DNA of 64,000 nucleotides from Agelaius tricolor (Eukaryota > Chordata > Aves > Passeriformes > Icteridae), in contig JALJCS010000001.1 in assembly GCA_023055355.1 (NCBI GenBank), positions 25,915,881-25,979,880 on the forward strand, given 5' to 3'. Below are positions 11,781-24,410 of this stretch, in pieces. Under the pieces are notes generated by a model. It worked only from the letters and a program-made list of their open reading frames with translations, was not told the DNA's origin and ran no database searches. Position numbers and translations under genes: made by a program. Numbering within the stretch: the first letter of the stretch is position 1; every line of letters begins with the position of its first letter.

Positions 11781-13358
11781 CTGAGACTGTCCATCAACCT
11801 GGACAAGAGTTGTTAAAACAGTGTAAGCATGGCAAGTCCAGATACTTGGATACATGATGGGACATCTGAGACCACTCAGTTCACAAGGTTCTGACTCTGA
11901 GTCAGCATGCCCTAAGCTGCTGCAGGTAAAACCACCTGCATGGGAGAATGACTTAGTGCAAAAGAGACAGAAAAATCCCAAACAAACTCCACGAAGCCAG
12001 CCCAGGTGTGACACTCCATCCTAATGAGCAAAACCCAAGGACTCAGCATGCCAAGGAAGCCATGTTCTTCTCTTCAGCCATTCCCAACTTCCAGAACCTT
12101 CCTTGGAGTTGTCAAGGTTTCACCCTGGTTTTTCAGCTGTAGAAGGCTCAAGAAAAGGAGAAAAAGCAGAGAAGGGTGGGGGAAGGAAGAGAAGCAAAGG
12201 AACAGCCAGCTTGGTTCCCCTCTGGTCAATCAGCACACGTATCCTTCTGTCCTGTTCACATCCATCCCCCACCCAACAGCTTTCAGATGCAACACTCTGT
12301 CCTGACATGAGAAAGTTGAGTGTTTTCTTTGTACCCAAGCAGGCCTTAAGACATAACATCTGCTATTTTCTAAGTGTTCATTTTGGATGATTAAGTGAAA
12401 AAAAAATGCACATTGCTTTTTTAAAAATAAAAACAAATACTTAAATGGCTAGACATCAGCTAAGTCAAAAATGTAAATCAGCAAGAGACATTTTTTCCCC
12501 CCACACTAACTTTGATTTGATATGCAGCAAATCATTGTCTTGAGCAGCTTTCATATCAGCTTGAATTGCTGGGAAACACACAATTAAAATAATGAAGCAA
12601 TGGAGTGATGGAGGAAAACTTGTATCAAACACAAAATTTACCTAGTGAAAATTTATTTTGGTGGCAAGAATTCTCCTGCATACATACAGAGACATTGCAA
12701 ATACAGCACAACCTTTCAATAGCCACAAAGTTAATCTAGCACGACACACTTTCTAACAAATTAAAATTAACATTTCAGAGCATTAGTAATAATTTTATAG
12801 GAGGAACTATGGTTTCTGAAATTTATAATAAACTTTTAATTTCCAACATAAAACAATTATTAGCTGGATACCTGGTGTACATGAGCACATGTTTGCATTT
12901 GAAAGAAAGCAGTCTTCAGCATGTTACTGCATCAAATGCCTTTTTCAAATAATGAAATTTTCCAAAAACAGGTTATCCAGTTGCATACTTCTCAGTGAAG
13001 TAGCAACATTGAGCTTTCCTCCCCCCTTAAGATGACCTGAAGCAACAAAAACTTTTTCATGCATGCCCTCAGCTATGTTAAGTACACAGTACAAATATTC
13101 ACATTCCTAAGTGCAAAACTGAAACAATGCTCCCAGTGTTCATTGCAGTGCTTACTGGGGGGAGGGAAAAATACAAACCAAAAAACCAAACTGACATCAC
13201 CCGAAACTTAACATTCTCAACACATATCCTTTACCTCCCTAAAAAAAATACAAAGAATACAGATGTTTCAGCAGCTGAAAGAAAACACTGTGTAAATACT
13301 CAGCTTTCAAAAATATGCCACTCATCAAGTTATGAAGGTTGAAGTAACATGGGAGGGC

Positions 13359-13381
13359 AAAAAAAAAAAAGAAAAAAAAAA
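13359..13381 (+). repeat. Poly(A) stretch
   Basis: Twelve A residues, one G, then ten more. No gene-like or CR1-like sequence precedes it, so it is not clearly a retrocopy tail. Confidence 0.85.
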
Positions 13382-16300
13382 GGTGTTTGCAAAATGGCAG
13401 CAGTAAGAAGATTTACTGAGCTAAATGTGGGTTTTCTGAACAGCCCCATCAAAAGCTTTCCCCTGAGTATTAATGTGCTGGTAAAAAAACCCTCAAACAT
13501 AATTTTTCTTTTCTTCTCTCATTTAAAGGCAGATAAAATTTTTTTCTTCTTCTATGCTAAATACATCTGCCAAGTTATCTCTGTATTCTGAAACTTAGGT
13601 CCAATGTTTTTTTACTACAGCCATGTAGATAAAAACTGGCAAGCTGCTGTGACAGGTGAAGGCATTTTTATAAGTATGATAAAAAGTTTGAAGTTACAAT
13701 AATTAGCTCTAGGGAAAAACAAGTCTTAAAAATCCCCTTTTTTTTCTTAAAGATTAAAAGGGCCAGTGTGATAATTACAATGGGACTAAAAAAACCTCAT
13801 CTACCCCCCACCCGTTTTCCAATAAGATATCCATACAAAAATAGATGGGAGAGTTTATAACTGTCTGCTTACCACCCTGCTCTGTTAGAAATTGGTATTT
13901 GTGGAAAAGAAATATAATGTTTTATCACCAGAGTGTGGTATGAACACAGTGCCTGCAGTCCATGCTGATGTCCCAGGCAAAAGCAGCCACGCACATGGCA
14001 GAGTTCAAAATGAATCCAGAGGCATTGCTGGAGGCACCCTGTGCTCTGTGTCCTCATGACCCAGACTCTGCCACACTGAGGTTTAACAACTCTGTGGATA
14101 GATCAACTCTATTAGTCATTAAGGATTTTCTTCACCTGAGGTATTTAATTATGAGAGAAGTTTTTATCTGGAGCTTGTGAGAGAGAGTAAATATTCTGAA
14201 TTTATTTCCCCATTTAAATGGCAATATACTGAAGAGGAATTTCAAATGTTTATCAATTCTCTTGTCCCCCACAAACAAATGTGTTAGAAAAGCCATCATT
14301 CATCTCACAGTCCTAGATCATTTAGATATACCAAATTATTATAGCATCACCCCCTTTGTTCCTACCATTTCCTTTCTTAGAAGTCTTTCATTACATAATA
14401 GTAGTTTCACAACTAACAGATCAGATTATCATTTCTGCCAGAGATACATTATGCGATTGCATGTGGATATTGCTTCCTTAAAGTTGTTTTTGTATAGACT
14501 AATAAATGTAGTCTGAGGTTCAACAATTTCCTTCTGCAAATAATTTTATGAAAACTGTATAAAATCTTTTTCTTTCTTTAAAGCAACAGCTGGCTCACAA
14601 TTCAATTTTTCCAGAATTGATTTAGCAATTTTTTTAGCTTTGTTTTGTTAGAACATTTCATTATCTAATTACCCCATTTTGCTTTATTATTCATGAGAAA
14701 TTATGGAACTTGAATCCTTCTTCCAAATATATCCACCAAAATTCATGAAGCTGGGTTTATACATTAATTAAAAGTTCTTTTGATTAAAATGAAGGGAAGC
14801 ATGTTTTGATTTAATTAAGAAGTAAAAAAAGGCTTGAAAACATCTAAATAATGAATACAATACCAGTTAACTCTGTATAACTCAGCAAAAATAACACAGC
14901 TATTTAATAAGCTGAAAATTATGAATGTGGCATAAATAATGAAAGTTAGAAGATGCTGAAAAATAGCAAAGTTGCTTTCTTCTCAGTGACTGACATATAT
15001 CAGACATAAAATATACCTCATTAAAAACGTGTTTTTCACATTTAAGATAAATGCATTTTTGCCTAAAACAAGCCCAACAAAATGTGAAATTTCACAGATC
15101 AAAATTCTTGCGCTACAATTTTTATTAGGTTTTTCTCCAGGTTTTCCTTCCTATTTCAGTCTGATAAAAGTGAATTGCAGCTTAAAATTTGTGTATGTGA
15201 CTCAAAATTTTCACTGGGAGAAAACAAAACAGTGAGAAGTTTGCTGCCAGGAAACAGCAGATTCATTTCACTTGGAAGACCCAGCTGAATCTTCTCTTGG
15301 AAGTACACAGTTTGCCTATTCACACAGAAACCTGATATGAGGTCCCACTTCATCATTATTAGGACTTTCTTACCATTAGGATTTAAGCTACTTTTTAAGC
15401 TGTCATTCAACCAAAGGTACATGTGCTGGGCAGAGAAACCCAACCAGAAGGACTGGCTGATGAGCAAAGAGAAAACCCCAATAAGCAGGCAGGGCTAAGA
15501 AAAAGCAAATCAGCTTGATGAGTCAAAGAAAGAAAAGGCAAACCTGAGTGGGTCTCACACACATCCTCCTAAGCAGCCAGCCTGACCAGGGATAAAAGAG
15601 GCTACTGTGGAGCTGGTGGCATTTCCACTTTCTGCAAACCTCCCTATTATCTTCCCACAACATGTAACTAAAACCTGTAAGTCTAGAAAAATGAACAAAC
15701 CAGGCTGGTGGGAGCAGTTTAGAACTGTCCTCAGCCTGCACTTCTAATCAGAACAAACAGCAGCAAGGATATAATGAAGTCTCTTTTTCCAAATCTATAC
15801 TCTGTCATCCTAAAACCCCAGCCATCATTTCTTAATCCAGCTACCTCAAAGGATATAAAGCCACACACATACACACCCCAGCTTTCTTTTCCCTCTTCCT
15901 TTTTTTGGAGGGATGGCAGTGAAACAATTTGAAATTCTTTTTTCCCAGGCTATGTCTTCATAACAACTCCCCTGTACATACCCACACAAAGGAAACAAAT
16001 GCAAATAAAGACCAAGGCCCACATTCCTGTTTACTGAGGGATATTTACAATTGGGAGGAATATTGTCAGCTACCCCACTGACACAAGGAAGCTGACATGG
16101 TAAGGGACACAGCATGAACATGTTTATCAAGAGTGCTCAGAAGTACACTGCCACTTGACCCTGCAGCTCTGCTGGTTTCAGCAGAGGTGATCTTCTGCCT
16201 CAGGAATGTCTGTATTAACACACAAGCTGAGAAAATAATTAGAAATAAGCTAAATCAATCCGATGCTTTTAGTTCCCGAGTTCACATTATAAAATAAAAT

Positions 16301-19300
16301 GAAGCAAAGCTTGCAGCTACAGAAAATTATCTACTTCTATCAACTAATAATTTTAAACTTACAGAGGAGAAAATATATACACAGGTCTCTCTCAAACATG
16401 AGAAAAATATTCAGTATTTTTAAAGTCTGAGGAATAATTTGACACATGAGAAGTCCCAGTGCAGCTTGCTATAACCATGGTAATAAAATTATTAAAAAAG
16501 AAAGAAGGTGATGTCTTTCAAGGTTGTATTACAACTTCTGAAAGCTTTTCCCCATTTGTACATTGTCAGTCACAATCTGTGACTGTACATGTCTCTGTGC
16601 ATGAGGATCAACTTCCACTGCTGCTTATTTACAAGAATTTTGTCACCATTAATGGCTCCATTTGCATCTGAGGAACTCAGTATTAGCAACTGCACTCTTT
16701 TGTTTGAACTCTAAGCCAACATTTCAAAGCCTGCTGAACTTAGGTAAGATTGATTGCTCTTCCACGCAGGGATTGCTGCACCTGAGTGCAAACAATAGGG
16801 CAAATGTTCCTCCCTTACAGAAAATTCTCACCCAGTTAGATGCAGGTAACAGGGGGAACATGGGAGGCTACAGCTCTGCAGATCCATCAAACCCCATCCA
16901 TGCTGGTGCCCAGACCCCCAACTCAAATGGCAAAATCCTCCAACACACAGCAACACAGCTGAATGCAAGTAAAACTCACAAGAATTTTCCTCTGTCAAAA
17001 CTATCCCTATAAAAGGGAACGAACAACTGAAACGTGCAATAAATGTAACTTTATGTCTAGACAGCATAGCTGATGGATGGGCTTAACTTGCAGATAAGTT
17101 AAATTGAATTCCAAGCATAAACATTAATAAGTAGTTCAGCTTTACAAGGGTAGTACATAAGACAACTGGAAAGAGGAAGGTGCATTTAATACAAACTGGT
17201 TTCCTTTTTACTTCTTTTATTACAGTAACATCTAAAAATTAATTTGTGTGAGAGGATCCTGCTTAGCTGCAACATGTGGGAAAAAAGACAATCCTCAATC
17301 CAACAGCCCTCCTGTATTTTCAGTCTCACTGGACTACAAGGCAGCACTGTTCAGCCCAGGTGTGTGTGGATCCAGGCACCTTCCAACAAGGAAGACCATC
17401 TGAAAGGAAAGAGGACTGGCTCCCTGAAATACACAACATCTCTACTTATTTTCTATAAATGGTGTAGAAATAAAGCTTTTACTTATGTAACCACATATTG
17501 TTTCTCAATATGACCCCCCTCTCCCCTATTATAAAAGATTATAAAGTCTTGCAGGCAAGGAAACAGATTAAGTGATTTATTTGAAATACAAAAAGGATGC
17601 ATCTCAGAGACAGACAATTCGGATCCCATAAGTTCCAATTCATAGATAGTAGGCATGTGCATGAGAATTTATGGGAGGAGAAAAAAATGCCAAAACTATG
17701 TTTTAAGTATACTTTTTTGGAAGCACTTGGCTCTTCAGAAAACACAGAGGGAAGAATACCTAAGTGTCAGTACAATATAGATTGTACAATCAAAACTGCA
17801 CTGAAAATAATCAACAGTATTTCCTCAGAGTTCTGTCAGTTTTGGATCACTGATCTTCCTAAAGTTTTTGAAACTACAAAGTTCAAAGAAACACAGAAAA
17901 CTCGCAATGAAGTTTAAACTACAGCAAATACATGAATCATCCTACTGCTGAAGATCAGCAGATTTTTGCCTTACACATATGGACAAGCTATTTATAAATT
18001 TTCACTTCCCATCAGGCTCAGCATGATGTCAGCTTACAATAACAAGTTAATGTTAATGTTTTCCAGTAATTTCCACAGTGCCATTTAACTGCAAGTGCCC
18101 CAGCCAAGGTAAACTTAAGGGCAAGGAAAGGGCTAACTGCATAATCAGAGAACAACATTAATGAATTTTTCATCTCTGCTTTGAACATTTGGAATTCTAC
18201 CTGCAATGTATTTGCCTTTTGTTCCCCAAGTCTAATCTCACTAGTGAGCTGATTACATCTCCCCCAAATGGCTCAAGTATTCCTTCTGATTTTAATTAGT
18301 GACAGTGCTTCATCGCCTTGTGGATTTTTTCCCCAGACAAACAAGCATCCCACGCTATTGCAGCAAGTGCCAAACTCAAAGCTAGCAAACATTTTCCAAG
18401 CTCTAGTAAGACCATGCTCTTTGTTTTACAATCAGCAGCACCACAGCAGATGAACACTGCCTTTGTGAATTCACCAGTAACAGACAATATCCAGAATAAA
18501 ATGACAAAATTTCCTGGGGGTCTTCTCTACAGATGAATTAGAAGCTGGTCAGAAAGATCTGCTCTTTATTGTTATTTTTCCCCCTTCTCTCTTCCACTTG
18601 CATGCAATTGATGTGTTTTTTATATAAGGGAATGTCAACAGCAACAGTTTTTATGTCTGAAAAGACTTTTTTGAAAAATAAGTTATTCCAACACTTTCCC
18701 TTACTCAAGACCACCCTCTCCAACATTTGCAGATGCTTGCCTTTGATTTTATTATCCCAGAGGAGTACAGCTGTCTCACTGTCTCTAAGAACAGTTTTTT
18801 AAAGCCACTTAACCCTCTGCTCAGCTTTGGATATTGAACTGCACAGAGGTTGCTGCCTTCTGAACACACTGGTGCCAGTGGCAGATGTTACCATGCCCAC
18901 CACTTCTTTTGACACCACATTCAGCTCAAGTTTGACAATTTCAAACATCCTAGCCAGGTTTCTAATGAAAGCAAACTCCCCATTCCCTTCAGTCACATCA
19001 ATTAGGTTAGCAGAGGCCTGATACTGAAATTAGAATATTGAAATTTATTTAAATAACATCCAAACATTGAAATCTTATTTGGTTTTGCTGAAATGGCTCC
19101 AAGAGGACCACCAGCTGATCTGTGGCCGCTGCAACAGCCAGCAGCCAGAGGACAGTGATGATCAGCTGCCTGTGGAGTGCTGTGCACAAGCTGCTTGCAG
19201 AGCATGAGCCTACACAAATCCTCTGGCATTAGGGCCTCAAAACCAGCAATGAGAACAAGCAGGCACCCCTTTCACTAAAAGCCAGATTGGCTCAAGGCAG

Positions 19301-22300
19301 CTGAAAACCACCCAGCATTAGAGATGGAAGGGACTATTAGGATACTTCATGCCCTTTTCATTCAAATAAACACCAAACACAAGTGCTAAGTGTATCTCAA
19401 TGGGTTCTTCGCTGTGTTATCCCTTTGCAATCAGTACCAATCTGGTCGTGCTTGTGGTCACCTCCACCCACCACTCCACAGGCCATGTCCTGTTGCTTCT
19501 GTAGTTTACCAGTGGCTACAATTGCAAAATCACCCACTAAAATCAACAGTGTCTTTAGTTAACAGATTAAACACTTTATTTTACTACCTTTATATAAACT
19601 AAACCAGAATCCAGGGAGAGCTTGTGGTTTCAAGTCACTCCAGAGTGTGAATTTGGCAGAACAGAAATGAGTGGAAGGCCCTGCTAGCCTCACTCATAGC
19701 TCCATTACTCGTTCATAATCTCTGGTACAAAGCAGATAAGAGGCGCCACACATTGAATGGCTCCTCAGCACACAGATCTTGTGTGCATCTCCCCTATCAC
19801 CATTTTTAGAGAGGTACCTGTTCCATAACCTGTCCTCAATCCTAATCACTAAGTATCCACTGGTTATCAACAGATTATGCTGGGGATTGATGGTTTATGT
19901 TGAAGAATCATTCCATAAACCTGCATTTTTTTGTTGTTTTTAAGCAGCAAAATTTACTACAGATCTAAAACTACAATAAAGCACATATAACAGTACGACT
20001 GCTTCAAATAAACTCAAACACTAAAAATATTTCAATTTGGCAAAAAAAACCAACAAAATAAACTAGCAAGAACATGTCAGAAGTTAGGGAATCCACAGAG
20101 GTTGTAAAGAGTCTACTAAAAGTCCACAGAATCCCATGGTTTAACTGCACTCGGAAAATCAAAATAAATTTATTTTAAACCAAGCTTCTTCTTCCCCTCT
20201 CCAAACACCATTATGCATTTTCTGTGCACTTGATCAGTCTTGCTGGCTTTACAATACATTAAATATTATCAGCCAGCTGCAAAAGGGGAGCTTTATAAAT
20301 AATTTATAAATTTATTTACTTGATGTTAAGGTGGATGAGTTCTCTTCTAGTAACAGATAACAAAGTAAAAGCTCTTTGGTGAACAAGGTGAAAGGTAAAA
20401 ATAAAATACTTTTTGGTGACATTACAGTTTTAACTACATAAAGTTCTCTCTGTGAAAAGATGCCTTACAGACAGCATTGCTTACAATACAGTAGCAATAA
20501 TGAGTATGAAAGTTTTGCATTAGAAACCCTGAAAGAAATGAAAAAAATTCCTCAAATTTATCACCTTTGTTTTAGTTACTGTACAAACTGTGAAAATTTC
20601 TTACTTGTCACCCAAAATAACCCACTTTATTCCCAAGAAACCAGGCTAATTAAAGAAAAAGACCCAAATCAAGTTTGTCTAATTCAGTTCTGTGACCTCC
20701 TGCTCACAGCACTGCAATGGAATGGCATCGTCCAGGGACACCTCCCAAGTGCTTCATGCTTCTGTAATTGCAGAACTGCAACTGCTTTGAGGATTTTTGT
20801 GGTGCATAATCATGGTGCTGTAATTCTATTCAAAAAGTTGTCTGTGTAAAACCCCAGGGATTTTTAACGTAGATAAAAAACCATTACAAACTTTGTTCAT
20901 GACTGAATGCAAAAAATATACAAGTGACTCCCAGCTTCTAAACCCTTCTTCCTGTTGTCATATCCAATAAATATCACTGATATAAAACTGAATTAAAAGA
21001 TAACATGTGAATGGAACATTAATTCCTCTGAAAGGAAAAGGCTGATGGAAAACCATTAGTAAGACTCAACTACTCAAAGAGTTGGTGAAGAAAGTATTAA
21101 AGGCTGTGGTGGTTACAAATGTCTCACTTTCTGAGGAAATCTAATAGCCTACTGCACTAGGAGAGAAAACCCAAGAAGTTACTGCTGTAATAATTTGAGA
21201 GCTGGACATGATCAGTTTAGGAACATTTGCAACTTGACTTAAGAAATACTTAGGATGAAATCATTTATTTGGACCATGTGATCACAAAACTTCAAAAACT
21301 CAACTTGACAGGAAATTACCTTCTTCAACTGTTCACAAAGTACCACATTACATAAGACTAAAAACAGCTTTAAATGTCATTAGAACTCTTAACTCTTGTG
21401 TCAAATTGAATTAAGTGACAACGCTATATATTCAATGTATCTGTCTGAAAGACTAAATTAAACAATTTTTTTTCTTCTCTACAATAGGGCTTTTCAGAAA
21501 AATGAAAAATTATGAAAATTAAACAACGCTAAGAGCTACATTACTTTGTAGTTATATTTCCTTCTTTAATACTATGTCTCTATCATTTCTACTAACACTT
21601 CCTATTTTTTTAGAGAAAACAATATTCTCCTTTTATTGCTAAAGGCAGTGTGATGTTTCAAAGATAGCACTTTTTTCCTCACCAGTGATCACTGAGTACC
21701 AAGAGGCCATATTGTGCATATTTCAAAACTAGTTAAACATAAAAAGCTCATTTTGGCTTTCATAAGCTTTTTTTCACTTCCAACAACTAAAGATGCTTGA
21801 TACCCTGAGGTGATTACACCAAGTCTCTTCCTTTTGAAATACTTCAGGTTTTCCATGGGCTGCAGTTTTATGCTGCAAGACAGCATACACACACAGAGCA
21901 TATGTTTTTTATTAGATGTTACATCAGGATATAACAAAGCCTAACAAAAATCTGGCAATAGGGGGTATATGTGAAGTCTTTGAATGTTACTATGTCCATC
22001 TCTACATCTTCCAGAGCCTTTTTTTATGGAAGTGGGTAGTATTCACTAGATGGGAAAACAGGAGAATCACCAGAGCACACACACATTTTTATGCTGATAT
22101 TACTAAATTTTCTATTAACATAATAACCTAAAAAGTATTAAGCATGTAGCACGTTTCACATAACATACTGACAATCTGATTTAATCTTTCTTCTTTGTCT
22201 TGAGTTAGTTTGGGTTCATAAGTGACTTCATTCCATAGAATGAAGGCTCTACCTTATTCTTATGGCACAAAATAATTCAATGGGTACAAAAATCAAGCAT

Positions 22301-23609
22301 GCACTCAAGCACGGCTCCACCTTTATTTTCTGTGGGGAAAAAAAAAAGTGAACATTGTGCTCTTTACACTTCCTGTTCTATTTGCCAGCAGTGTCTGTTT
22401 CACCAATGAAACAAGAGGGACAGAACCTTGGAAGAATAGATGAAAGATCTTCTGCACTTTACAAATGTGAGCTGAGCATTTGTAATTTGTGAGATGTGAG
22501 TTTGCTATAGAAGTGTTTCATAGGGACCGAGAGAAGTTGGCTTTTCCTACCTTACTTTTTTTCTCTTTTAAGACTATAAATTTAATATTATAAAGCTAAA
22601 CAAATGCATGCATTTGGACTGGTGAAAGGAAGAAAAGGTGCTAAGAGAATTCAACCATACTCAAGTAAAACTCAGTATGAACTATAAATGCTCAATATCT
22701 TCCATTTACATCAGATCTTTTAGTGTTGAATTCATAAGCAATTTCTCCAAGTGAAAAGGAAGGTTTAATGTTGATGCATTTGCACCAAAAAGGATGGATC
22801 AGATTTTCAAGATGTAAATTTTTCCCAATATATACCTCTGTCACAAAGACCTTTCTGCAGCTTTGAAAGTACCTCTGTATTTGAGGGAAAAAAATTAATA
22901 ACTACTGCTTATTTTTCATAATAAAAACAGGCCAGAATGAACAACTACAATCTGCAGAGGTTACCTGCCAAATAGAGATTGAGACATTCATTGCAGATGT
23001 GAAGATGCACTGTATCTGAAGTTTTCACTTCTGAATAAAATCAATATACAGATAGATTTGGCCAGCATTTCTAACGCCATTAATTAATGGTAATTACTCC
23101 ACTGCAATAAGCAACAAAATACAACAGCAGCTATTCTGTAAGAGGATGAGGTCCAAAACAGAGATAAAAAGGAGCAAACATCTGAAACAAGAGCTGGTGG
23201 GAGAGAGTTGATAGTGAGGGTGCCAGAGGAAACAGGGTAGAGATAACAGAGGCACAAGCAGCTAGGGAGGGCAGAATAGAAGCACCTGCTGCTTATCATT
23301 CCTTCAGAAGCCTTATTAATTCTTTGGTTGTTTAAAGCTGTGGGGGAGGTTTCCACACTCCCAAATATCAAGGAGACTCTGATGATCCAAAGACAACTGG
23401 CACCTTTTATGAAGCAGAGAAAAAGAGGAATCTTGACAGGTGATAAATTTAGAAGCATCCCTCACCCTCTCAGCATCTCCCCTTGCTCTGCTCTGCAGTT
23501 AGACCACTCCTAGACTGCTTCCAGCACCTAAGGAAGGCTCTGCAGGGTATACCAAGTCCAAGGGAAGCCATATTTTTTCATCACCCAACTTACAATCCAC
23601 ATTATCACC

Positions 23610-24410
23610 ACTTCTGGCCTTGCACAGGACCATCCCCAGGAGTTACACGACATGCTTGAGAGCACTGTCCAAATGCTCCCTGAACTCTGTCAGGCTGCTG
23701 CTGTGCCCATTCTCTGGGGAGTCTGTTCCAGTGCCCAGCCACACTCTCTGCTGTTTTCCTGATATCCAACAGAAACCTCTCCCAGCTCAGCCTCATCTTG
23801 TTCCTTTGATTCCTGGGCACACAAGTGAAGAGGCCAATACGTGCTCCTCTCCTCTTCCCCTCTCAAGGAAATTGTAATTGCAATGAGGTCTCCTCTCCCC
23901 CAGGCTGAATAGACCAAGTGACCTCAGCCACTCTCATATGGCTTCCCCTCAAGGCTCTTCATCAACCTCATGGACCTGCACTGGACACTCCCTAACAGTT
24001 TCATACCCTTCTTACATTGTGTCACCCAGAACTGCCCCAGCACTGGAGGTGCCCCAGTGCAGAGCAGAGCAGGACCATCCCCTCCCTTGCCTGGCTGTAA
24101 TGCTGTGCCTGGTGCCCTCCTGGCTGCCAGGGCACTGCTGACTCACATCCCACTTGCCATTGACCAAGTGGAATATGAGTCAAGGTCCCAGGGTCCCTTT
24201 CCATGGAGGTGGTCTCCAAATTCTCATTTCCCAGTCTATACACACAACCAGGGCTGCCCTGTCCCAAGTGCAGAATTGGGCACTCATCACTGTTAAACTT
24301 CATAGAGTTGGTGGTTGCCCATCTCTCTAATTTGCTGAGGTCTCTCTGCAGGGCGTCTCTGTCCTCAAGGGAGTTGACAGCTCCTCCCAGTTTACTGTCA
24401 CTGGCTTTTA
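23610..24410 (-). mobile_element. CR1 LINE, about 800-bp fragment (end of ORF2 and start of the 3' UTR)
   Basis: Read on the minus strand this is the classic CR1 order: text equivalent to AACTTCATGAAGTT-type ORF2 sequence near 24300, GAGGTCACTTGGTCTATTCA near 23915, GATATCAGGAAAACAG near 23760, CACTGGAACAGACTCCCCAG near 23725, CTGACAGAGTTCAGGGAGCA near 23690, and GGGGATGGTCCTGTGCAAGG near 23625. The terminal octamers are missing, so the 3' end is truncated or eroded. The ORF2 frame is broken by small indels, so it is not coding. This is the longest CR1 piece here and the clearest one sense to THADA. Confidence 0.93.

Noticed and set aside
16800..16850. Exon-like segment between CCCTTACAG and CAGGTAAC on the plus strand
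   Set aside because: It would be about 25 bp, and no partner exon or protein match is seen.
19315..19380. Possible tiny L3/CR1 3' remnant (GATGGAAGGGACTATTAGGA)
   Set aside because: Similarity to the CR1 'TGGAAGGGACC...AGGTCATC' pattern is confined to a few dozen bases and is too weak to annotate.
20460..20849. 129-codon plus-strand open frame
   Set aside because: No homologue is recognised. It lies in AT-rich intron, antisense to THADA, with no flanking gene signals.
23084..23458. 124-codon minus-strand open frame rich in Leu and Ser
   Set aside because: The composition reflects AT-rich intron, with no domain and no splice evidence.
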